From: Streptomyces sp. RFCAC02
GTDB taxonomy: Bacteria; Actinomycetota; Actinomycetes; Streptomycetales; Streptomycetaceae
Assembly (NCBI RefSeq): GCF_004193175.1
Contig: NZ_SAUH01000001.1
Coordinates: 2,087,501 to 2,151,500, forward strand
DNA length: 64,000 nt
Direction of reading: 5' to 3'
How positions within the stretch are numbered: the stretch's first letter is position 1; every line of letters starts with the position of its first letter. A model generated the notes under the pieces. That model worked only from the letters and a program-made list of their open reading frames with translations, searched no databases and was not told the origin of the DNA. The position numbers and the translations under genes were made by a program. Positions 53,699 to 61,771 of this stretch are shown piece after piece.

Positions 53699-56600
53699 TC
53701 AGCCGGGGTCGTTCGGCTCCCAGGAGTCCTCACCGAGGAGCAGCCGCTCAAGACCGCGCCGGCCGGGCAGGACGCTCGGGCGCACCAGCTCGCCGCTGCG
53801 CACGTACAGGAACGCCGCGGTCACCGCGGAGAGCGGCAGGTCGTGGCGTTCGGCCCAGGCGAGGCGGTAGATCGCGAGCTGGAGCGGGTCGGCGTCCTGG
53901 CGGCGCGCGGTCTTCCAGTCGATGATCTCGAAGGTGCCGTTCGGCCCCCGGTAGACGGCGTCGATGCGGCCCCGGACGACACGCCCCGCCAGCTCGATCT
54001 GGAACGGCGCCTCGATCCGGTGGGGCCTGCGGCCGGCGTACGGGGTGCGGCGGAACGCCTCCTTCAGGGCGGCGAGCTCCCGCTCGTCACGGATCGCCTC
54101 GTCGTCCGCCGGGTCGTCGCCCGGCAGCTCGTCCGGGCCGAGCATGGGCAGGGCCAGCTCCTCGAACCGCGACTCGACCCAGGCGTGGAACCGCGTGCCG
54201 CGCCGGGCGGCGGGCTGCGGCGGACGGGGCATGGGGCGGGCCAGTTCGCGGGCGAAACCCTCCGGGTCGGAGGCGAGGCGCTGCACCTGGGTGGCCGACA
54301 GCGAGACGGGCAGGGGGATGTCACGCGTGACGGCGCGGGCCTGGCGCAGCTCGCGGGTGAGCGCGGACAGGTCGCGGTCCCACGAGGCGACGGTGCGGCG
54401 CTCCTCCGGGGTGAGGCCGTCGTCCGGGTCCTCGGCCGGTCCCTCGTCCGCCGGGACGTCACCGCCGCTGTCGGCCCCGGCGCGCTGAGCGGGCAGCGCG
54501 CCGTCGCGCAGCCGGGCGAGCACGGCGGCGGCGGCCTCGCGGCGGCGGGCGAGGGCCACCGGGTCGAGCGGCAGCGGCCACTCCTGGTCCCGGTCGGCGT
54601 CGGCCAGGGCCGGGTTGTCCTCGTCCTCGGCGGGCGGATCGGCCCACACCTCGACCTCGCCGTGGTCGGGCCGGGCCTCGCAGTGTCCGCGCAGCGCTTC
54701 GAGGAAGTCCGACGGGCCGCGCGGCTTCTTCTGGCTCGGCCCCCACCAGTGGCCCGAGCCGAGGAGCAGCGTCCGCGGCCGGGTGAAGGCGACGTAGCCG
54801 AGGCGCAGCTCCTCCAGCGCCAGGTGCTCCGCGACGGCGGCGACGTACTCCTTGTGGGCGGCGGACGTCCACTCGGGGCCGGGGGCAGGGTGGCGGCGTC
54901 ACCGCGCAGCGGGTGGGGCAGGGCGCGCGGCTGCCTGAGCCAGGAGTCGCGCGACGCCTTGGCCGGGAAGCCCTCGGCGACGAGCCCGGGGATCGCCACG
55001 ACGTCCCATTCGAGGCCCTTGGCCTTGTGGGCGGTGAGGACCTTCACCGTGTTCTCGCCGCCGGGCAGGGAGCCGTCGAGCCCCTTGTCGTACTGCGCGG
55101 CGGCCCGCAGGAAGCCGAGGAAGGCGGGCAGGGTGGCCTCCCCGTCCACGGCGGTGCCGGTACGGCCGGCGGCGAACGCGGCGGCGAGGTCCAGGAAGGA
55201 GCCGAGGGTCTCGCGGCGCCGCGCGGCCAGCGCCTGCGGTGACGCGGCCAGCTCGACCTCCAGGCCGGTGACGCCGAGCACCCGGTGCAGGATGTCCATC
55301 AGCGGGTCGCCGAGGGAGCGGCGCAGCTCGCGGATCTCCGCCGCCAGGTGCGCGAACCGCACCCGCGCCTCCGCGGAGAACGGCAGCCCGTCCCCCTCGG
55401 CGCCCTCCTGCGCCGGGCCGCCCTCGACGAACGTGTCGAGCGCGTCGGCGAGCGACGTGATCTCGGACGGGTCGGTGCCCTCGACGGCGGCGGCCAGCCG
55501 GCCGTCGGCGGCGGCGTCGGCGTCCCCGGGCAGCGGCCCCCGGCGGACCAGGAGACGGGCGCGGCGCCCGAGCAGCGCCAGGTCGCGCGGGCCGATCCGC
55601 CAGCGCGGGCCGGTCAGGACCCGGACGAGGGGGGCGTTGGCCGTGGGATCGGCGAGGACTTCGAGGACGGCCACCAGGTCGGCGACCTCGGGCAGGTGGA
55701 GCAGCCCCGACAGACCGACGACCTCGACCGGGACGTCGCGGGCGACCAGCTCGCGCTGGATGGCGGCGAAGTCCGTGGCGGTACGGCACAGGACGGCCAC
55801 CTCACCGGGCGGGGTGCCGGTGCGGACCAGGTGGGCGACGGAGTCGGCGAGCCAGGTCAGCTCCTCGGCGTGCGTGCGCAGCAGGGCGCAGCGGACGCGC
55901 CCCGCCCGCTCGGCGCCGTCGGCGGGGCGCAGGGGGACGACGGCGGGGTGCCGCTCGCGCAGCGGCGCGGCCAGGTCGTTGGCCAGGGTGAGGAGACGGC
56001 CGCCGCTGCGCCGGTTCTCGCTGAGGCTGAAGCGGGCTGCGGGGGTGCCGTCGCGGTGGGGGAAGTGCTCGGGGAAGTCGTCGAGGTTGGCGACGGATGC
56101 GCCGCGCCAGCCGTAGATGGCCTGGCAGGGGTCGCCGACGGCGGTGACCGGGTGGCCGGTGCCGTCGCCGAAGAGGCCGGCGAGCAGGACGCGCTGCGCG
56201 ACGGAGGTGTCCTGGTACTCGTCGAGCAGGACGACGCCGAACTGCTCCCGCAGTGCCCGGCCGACCTCGGGGACGTCCCGTGCGAGGGTCGCGGCCAGGG
56301 CGATCTGGTCGCCGAAGTCGAGGAGGTCGCGGGCGCGTTTGCGGCGCCGGTACTCCTCGACGAGGGTCAGGAGGGCGGCGCGGCCCGCGGCGGCCTCGGG
56401 GACGCGGCGCAGCTCGGCGTTGGAGAGGTGGGCGCCGTCGAGCTCGGCGAGCAGGGCGGTGTCGAACGCGCGCAGCGCCCCCGGCGTGACGAGGTGCTCG
56501 GACAGCTCGGCGTCGAGCGCGACCAGGTCGGTCACGAGGGCGGTGAACCCGGCGTTCGGGGGGTCGAAGTCGGCGGGCGCGGTGCGCAGGACCTCGGCGG

Positions 56601-57060
56601 CGAGCTGGAAACGGCCGGCGTCGGCCAGCAGCCGTGCCGCGGGCTCGATGCCGAGGCGGAGCCCGTGCTCGGTGATGAGGCGCCCGGCGAACGCGTGGTA
56701 GGTGGAGATCTGGGGCTCGCCGGGGGGCTCGTCCCCGGGCGGGTCGCCGGCGCCGCGCGGCGCCTCGTCCCGGACGCCCCCGATGCCGGCCAGCGCGAGG
56801 GCGGCCCGGACACGTTCGGCCAGCTCGCCGGCCGCCTTGTTGGTGAACGTGAGGCCGAGGACGCGCTCGGGGGCGACCTGGCCGGTGCCGGTGAGCCAGA
56901 CGACGCGGGCCGCCATCACCGTCGTCTTGCCCGAGCCGGCGCCCGCCACGATCGCCTGGGGCGCCGGCGGCGCGGTGACGCACGCAAGCTGCTCGCGGGT
57001 GAACGGGATGCCGAGCAGGTCACGGAGCTGCTCGGGCCGTTCCAGGACAGGACCGGGCAC
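53699..57060 (-). pseudogene. adnB: AdnB-like helicase-nuclease, split by a frameshift
   Basis: The product should be an SF1 helicase with RecB-type nuclease. The first frame (from ATG 57060) gives 720 intact residues: motif I VAGAGSGKTTVMAAR, motif II VLLDEYQDTSVAQR and ENTVKVLTAHKAKGLEWDVV. After about residue 725 the homologous frame shifts. It resumes as EYVAAVAEHLALEELRLGYV and ends with the nuclease EIIDWKTARRQD. The span is 3362 bases; one extra base gives 1121 codons. The loss lies at about 54874-54880 (minus CCCCGAG, expected CCCCGGAG). Both halves are undamaged otherwise, so a recent mutation or a sequencing error is likely. Confidence 0.8.
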
Positions 57061-57097
57061 GTCAGGAGCCTAACCCCGGGCACTGACAGCGCCCTCG

Positions 57098-57769
57098 TCA
57101 CCCGGCCAGCAGGGCGCGGGACAGGCCGGTCTGGAGCGCCGTCATGCCGCGCACCACGGGCCGCGCGGTGGCCAGGATCAGCAGGCCGATCGCGGTGTTG
57201 AACGCGATGTCGGCGAGCGTGGAGTCGATGCCGAACGCCAGGTCGAGCAGGCCGTTCTCGCCCGGCTCCTTGGGCAGCGACCAGGACCAGGTGGCGTACA
57301 GGGTCTCCGCGAGGCCGCCCAGCGTCCAGGTCAGCGCGAAGCAGAAGCCCGTCACCCGCAGGGGGAAGGAGACGACCGCGTGGAGGACGTCGCGCCACGC
57401 CTGCGGGTCGCCGAGGGCCGAGAGCCACCGCGCCATGCCGTGCCCCTCGGGTTCGCGGTAGCGGGGCTCGGGGACGGGGCGGCCCGTCACCCGTGCGACG
57501 CGCCGCCGCTCCGTCCCGGCCGGGGCGCGGGCGAGGCTCAGGGCGCCGATCAGGACCGGCATGCCGGCGACCAGGACGAAGCCGGCCGCGCCGAGGGAGA
57601 GGGCGACGACCGTCGCGGTGAACGCCGCGATGCCGAAGGGCAGTCCGAGCAGGAGGTAGCCGAGCCGTCCGCCGAAGCCGCCGGTCTCCCCCCGCGCGGC
57701 CGGCTCCCGTACCGCCTCACGTGCTGCCGTCGTCGCCTGTGCCGTCGCTGTGTGCGTCATCGTCGTCAT
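57098..57769 (-). CDS. Membrane protein with a sensor domain (PF13796 type)
   Basis: This is a 223-residue protein. An N-terminal acidic region precedes three or four hydrophobic segments. The first is GYLLLGLPFGIAAFTATVVALSLGAAGFVL (two helices). FPLRVTGFCFALTWTLGG follows later. ARWLSALGDPQAWRDVLHAVVSFPL is the core of the actinobacterial sensor domain. In this family the domain usually precedes a histidine kinase; here it stands alone. It is cotranscribable with adnB (37 bases before) and sits between adnA and adnB. Its role in that context is unknown. Confidence 0.75.
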   Translation of the reverse strand: MTTMTHTATAQATTAAREAVREPAARGETGGFGGRLGYLLLGLPFGIAAFTATVVALSLGAAGFVLVAGMPVLIGALSLARAPAGTERRRVARVTGRPVPEPRYREPEGHGMARWLSALGDPQAWRDVLHAVVSFPLRVTGFCFALTWTLGGLAETLYATWSWSLPKEPGENGLLDLAFGIDSTLADIAFNTAIGLLILATARPVVRGMTALQTGLSRALLAG

Positions 57770-57815
57770 GGTCCCCAGCCTCCCGTCGGCGGGGGCCGCC
57801 GCACAGCCGCCCAGG

Positions 57816-57857
57816 CACCCGGCCGGGGGTGGTGCCGGCACCACCCCCGGCCGGGTG
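57816..57857. terminator. Perfect 42-base palindrome downstream of adnA
   Basis: Bases 57816-57836 are the exact reverse complement of 57837-57857, a 21-bp stem with no extra loop bases. It lies 6 bases past the adnA stop. It can only act as an RNA hairpin with a small strained loop or as a DNA binding site. A terminator is the simplest reading, which would leave adnB and the sensor gene to their own promoter. Confidence 0.6.
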
Positions 57858-57863
57858 ACGCCG

Positions 57864-60800
57864 TCACTCGACGACGTGCCGCCCCTCCGGCCGCGCACTG
57901 CACGCGCCGTGGAACGCGCACGTCCCGCAGTGCTGCCCGGCGCGCGGGCTGAACCGCTCGTCCAGCACCCGGCCCGCAGCCGTGGCCAGCAGGTCGCCGA
58001 TCCACGCCCCGTCGGCGCCGTCCGCGCCGAGGGGCTGCTGCCGCTGCACGGCGGGCAGCGCGTCCCCGCCCTCCTTCTTCGGCGCGCCCTGACGCAGGTG
58101 CACCAGCTCGGCGCCCGCGAGCCGCGCGTCCTCCTCGCCGTGCCGCACGGCGAGCTGGTAGACGGCGAGCTGCGGATGGTGCTCGACCTCGGCCCGTGTC
58201 GGCCTGCGGCGGCCCGTCTTGAAGTCCACGACGTACGCCCGGCCCTCGGTGTCCCGCTCCACACGGTCGAGCACGCCCCGGATGCGCACCTCGTGCCGGC
58301 CCGCCGTCAGCGTGACGTCGAACTCCTGCTCGCTCGCCGTGGGCGCACGGCCGTTGCGCTGCTGCAGGACATGCCACCGCAGGAACCGTTCCAGGGCGGC
58401 GCGCGCCTCCGCCTGTTCCCTGCGGGACTGCCACGGCGCCTCGAACGCCAGGCCGTCCCACACGGTGTCGAGCCGCTCCATCAGCACCGACAGGTCGGCG
58501 GGCGTCGTCCCCGAGGCCACCTCGTCCGCCAGGACGTGCAGCACGTTGCCGAAGCCCTGGGCCGCGGTGGCGGGTGTGTCGGCGTGCACCTCGCGGCCGA
58601 GGAACCACTGCAGCGAGCAGGTGGACGCGAGCTGTTCCAGCGCGCTGCCCGACAGGGCGACCGGCCGCTCCGGGTCGCGCACGGGCGCCGCCGACCGCGA
58701 CGGCTCGCGCAGGCCCCACCACCGCTGCGGGTGCGCGGCGGGGACGAGCGGATGGCCGTCGTCGTCACGCAGCGCGGCGAGCGAGGCCAGCCGGTCGGCG
58801 GCGGCGCGGCGCAGCGCGGGCGAGGCCGCCGGGTCCACGGTGGTGGCGCGCAGTTCGGCCACGAGCGCGGCGACCGACAGCGGACGGCGGGGGCGCTGCC
58901 CGACCTCCACGGGCTCGACGCCGAACTCCCGCAGGAACCGGGACGGCTGGTCGCCGTCGTCGGCGCCGCGGACCGCGGTGACGACGAGCCGGTCCCGCGC
59001 GCGCGTCGCGGCGACGTAGAACAGCCGCCGTTCCTCCGCCAGCAGGGCGCCGGGGCTCAGCGGCTCGGCGAGGCCGTGCCGGCCGATGCGGTCGGCCTCC
59101 AGCAGCGAGCCGCGCCGCCGCAGGTCGGGCCACAGCCCCTCCTGCACGCCGGCCACGACGACAAGGGACCACTCCAGACCCTTCGCCCGGTGCGCCGTCA
59201 TGAGCCGTACGGCGTCGGGGCGTACGGCCCGCGCGGCGCGCGTGTCGGCCGCGATGTCGTGCGCCTCCAGCTCGTCGAGGAAGATGCGCGCCCCCCGGCC
59301 GCCGACGCGCTCCTCGGCGCGCGCCGCGGCGTCGAACAGCGCGCAGACGGCGTCCAGGTCGCGGTCGGCGTTGCGGCCCGCGGCCCCGCCGCGGCGCGCG
59401 GCGCGTTCGAGGCGGGCTGGCCAGCCCGTGCCGTCCCACAGCGCCCACAGGGCGTCCTCGGCCGTGCCGCCGCCGGCGAGCAGTTCCCGCGTCTTGCGCA
59501 GCAGCGTGCCGAGGCGCTGGGCCGGTCCCGCGACGGCCGGGTCGTGGGCGACGAGGCGTTCCGGTTCGGCGAGGGCGCGCGCGATGAGTTCGTCCGACGG
59601 ACGCGGCACGGCGACGCCGGCGGCGCGCTCCTCGGCGCGCAGGGCGCGGCCGAGGCGGCGCAGGTCGGCCGCGTCCATGCCGCCGAGCGGCGAGGTCAGC
59701 AGGGCGACGGCGGTGTCCGCGTCCTGGGGGCGGTCGGGTTCCGCGACGGCGCGCAGGGCGGTGAGCAGGGGGGCCACGGCGGGTTCGCGGCGCAGCGGCA
59801 GGTCGTCGCCGTCCACGTCGAGGGGGACGCCCGCCGCCGTGAGCGCCCGGCGCACGCCGGGGATGGACCGCGCGCCGGCGCGCACCAGGACGGCCATCTC
59901 CCGCCACGGCACGCCGTCCTCCAGGTGGGCGCGGCGCAGGAGGTCGGCGATGTGGTCGAGTTCGATGCCCGGTGTGGGGCAGATGTACGCCTCCGCCGTG
60001 CCGCCGTCCCGCACGGCCGTCAGCGCCCGGTGGCGGCGCACGGCGTCGGCGGGCAGCCGGGCCAGCGGCATGCGCTGGGCGAGCAGCCGGGTCGCGGCCA
60101 GCAGCCGGGCGCCCGACCTGCGGCCCGTCGTCAGGACGGCGACCGGCGCCGGCTCGCCCGCGGCGGTGCGGAAGGCGTCGGGGAAGCCGAGGATGCCGTT
60201 CACGTCGGCGCCGCGAAAGGTGTAGATGGACTGGTCCGGGTCGCCGAAGACGGTGAGGTCGCGCCCGTCGCCCGCCAGCGCGGCGAGCAGCGCGACCTGC
60301 GCCGGGTCGGTGTCCTGGTACTCGTCCACGAGGACCGCGTCGTACCGCCCGCGCACCGCCGCGGCGGCGGCCGGGTCCTCGGCCAGCCGCACGGCGCCGC
60401 GGATCAGCTCCGCGTAGTCGAGGACGCCCTGGGCCTGCGTCACGTCCAGGTACTCGGCGAGGAAGTGCGCCGCGGCCTCCCAGTCGGGCCGGCCGGTGCG
60501 GCGCGCGAACGCGGCCAGCGTGCCGGGGCCGAGGCCGAGTTCGCGGGCGCGGGCGAGCACGGCGCGCAGCTCGTCCGCGAAGCCCCGCGTGGTCAGGCAG
60601 GCGCGCAGGTCGCCCGGCCAGTCCCAGCCGGCCGCGGGACGGCCGGCGTCCCGGTGGCCCGCGAGGAGTTCCCGCAGATAGAGGTCCTGTTCCGGGCCGG
60701 ACAGCAGGCGCAGCGGCTCGGCGAACAGCTCGCGGTCCTGGTGCGCGCGCAGGAAGGCGTACGCGAACGAGTGGAACGTGGTGGCCTGCGGGGCGCGCCC

Positions 60801-61118
60801 GCCGAGCCGCATCGTCATCCGGTCGCGCAGCTCCGCCGCGGCCTTGCGGCTGAACGTCAGGACGAGCACGCGCTCGGGGTCCGTGCCGCGCGCCACGCGC
60901 TCGGCGACGCACTCGACCAGCGTCGCCGTCTTGCCCGTCCCGGGACCGGCGAGGACCAGCAGCGGGCCGCCCACCGCGGCCGCGTGCTCAACCACCGCGC
61001 GCTGGCTCGCGTCCCCTGCGAGGGTGCGTGCGTCCGGGACCGGGGTGCGCACCAGTCGGTACGCTCCGGGGGCGGACGGCGGGCGGTCAGTGGACGGGAC
61101 GGAGAGACTCACGTGCAT
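57864..61118 (-). CDS. adnA: AdnA-like helicase-nuclease
   Basis: This 1084-residue two-part enzyme has motif I LLVLAGPGTGKTATLVE, motif II AVLVDEYQDTDPAQV and LMTAHRAKGLEWSLV in the SF1 motor. The nuclease has VVDFKTGRRRPTRAEVEHH. Cys residues in ASTCSLQWFLGRE and CGTCAFHGACSA form the 1+3 pattern of an Fe-S nuclease as in AddB. With AdnB it would resect DNA double-strand breaks, the mycobacterial AdnAB function. The ATG at 61118 is used; an in-frame extension upstream is Arg/Pro-rich and unconserved. The frame is intact, in contrast to adnB. Confidence 0.9.
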   Translation of the reverse strand: MHVSLSVPSTDRPPSAPGAYRLVRTPVPDARTLAGDASQRAVVEHAAAVGGPLLVLAGPGTGKTATLVECVAERVARGTDPERVLVLTFSRKAAAELRDRMTMRLGGRAPQATTFHSFAYAFLRAHQDRELFAEPLRLLSGPEQDLYLRELLAGHRDAGRPAAGWDWPGDLRACLTTRGFADELRAVLARARELGLGPGTLAAFARRTGRPDWEAAAHFLAEYLDVTQAQGVLDYAELIRGAVRLAEDPAAAAAVRGRYDAVLVDEYQDTDPAQVALLAALAGDGRDLTVFGDPDQSIYTFRGADVNGILGFPDAFRTAAGEPAPVAVLTTGRRSGARLLAATRLLAQRMPLARLPADAVRRHRALTAVRDGGTAEAYICPTPGIELDHIADLLRRAHLEDGVPWREMAVLVRAGARSIPGVRRALTAAGVPLDVDGDDLPLRREPAVAPLLTALRAVAEPDRPQDADTAVALLTSPLGGMDAADLRRLGRALRAEERAAGVAVPRPSDELIARALAEPERLVAHDPAVAGPAQRLGTLLRKTRELLAGGGTAEDALWALWDGTGWPARLERAARRGGAAGRNADRDLDAVCALFDAAARAEERVGGRGARIFLDELEAHDIAADTRAARAVRPDAVRLMTAHRAKGLEWSLVVVAGVQEGLWPDLRRRGSLLEADRIGRHGLAEPLSPGALLAEERRLFYVAATRARDRLVVTAVRGADDGDQPSRFLREFGVEPVEVGQRPRRPLSVAALVAELRATTVDPAASPALRRAAADRLASLAALRDDDGHPLVPAAHPQRWWGLREPSRSAAPVRDPERPVALSGSALEQLASTCSLQWFLGREVHADTPATAAQGFGNVLHVLADEVASGTTPADLSVLMERLDTVWDGLAFEAPWQSRREQAEARAALERFLRWHVLQQRNGRAPTASEQEFDVTLTAGRHEVRIRGVLDRVERDTEGRAYVVDFKTGRRRPTRAEVEHHPQLAVYQLAVRHGEEDARLAGAELVHLRQGAPKKEGGDALPAVQRQQPLGADGADGAWIGDLLATAAGRVLDERFSPRAGQHCGTCAFHGACSARPEGRHVVE

Positions 61119-61319
61119 CGCGCATTCTGGTGGACGGCGGTGGGCGGCCGGGAGCACGACGGTACGCCCCTCCCCCGGCCCGGCGCACGGCACGGCCGTG
61201 GCCGCCCCGCTCGCCCGGTCGGCCCGCCCGGCACGGACCCCGGCGCGCGGTGGGGGATGCTGGTGCCCGTGAGCCTCCACCGCGAGCGCGCCGCGCGGAG
61301 CGGCGCGGTGTCCCCCGGA

Positions 61320-61661
61320 TCAGCCGCCCGTCCCGGCCCCGCGCGCCCTGCGCATGTCCACGCGCGGGTGGTCGCCGCGCTCGCGGGGGTCGCGCAGCGG
61401 GGTGCCCTCGGCCCGGTAGTGGCCGAGGGCGGTGTGCTCGTGGCCCGGCAGGAGCCGCCCGTCCGCCCGCACGACGCGCCACCACGCGACGGCCGCGCCG
61501 TAGGCCGCCATGACGGCGCCGACCTGCCGGGGGCCGCCCTGCCCGACGATCTCGGCGACGTCCCCGTAGGTGAGGACGGTGCCCGGCGGGATGTGCTCCA
61601 CGACGGTGAGGACACGGTCCGCGTAGTCGGGCAGACGGTGCGGAGCGCTGGGTTCGGCCAT
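61320..61661 (-). CDS. Alkyltransferase-like protein (MGMT family, Cys replaced)
   Basis: This 113-residue protein has the MGMT DNA-binding fold: IPPGTVLTYGDVAEIVGQ, then GPRQVGAVMAAYGAAVAWW and RVVRADGRLLPG. The active Cys of MGMT (PCHR) is replaced by Trp (AWWRV), which is the ATL family. ATL proteins bind O6-alkylguanine and recruit nucleotide excision repair instead of removing the lesion. It lies 201 bases upstream of adnA on the same strand, a repair neighbourhood. Start ATG 61661. Confidence 0.85.
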   Translation of the reverse strand: MAEPSAPHRLPDYADRVLTVVEHIPPGTVLTYGDVAEIVGQGGPRQVGAVMAAYGAAVAWWRVVRADGRLLPGHEHTALGHYRAEGTPLRDPRERGDHPRVDMRRARGAGTGG

Positions 61662-61771
61662 GCGGCCCATCGTGCCGTATGTCACGGACCGCTCCCGGCC
61701 GGGCGCCCGCCATGTCAGTATCGTCGCGGCACGGGGGGGATGACGGTGGAGCACGTACGGGGAAGAAGCCG

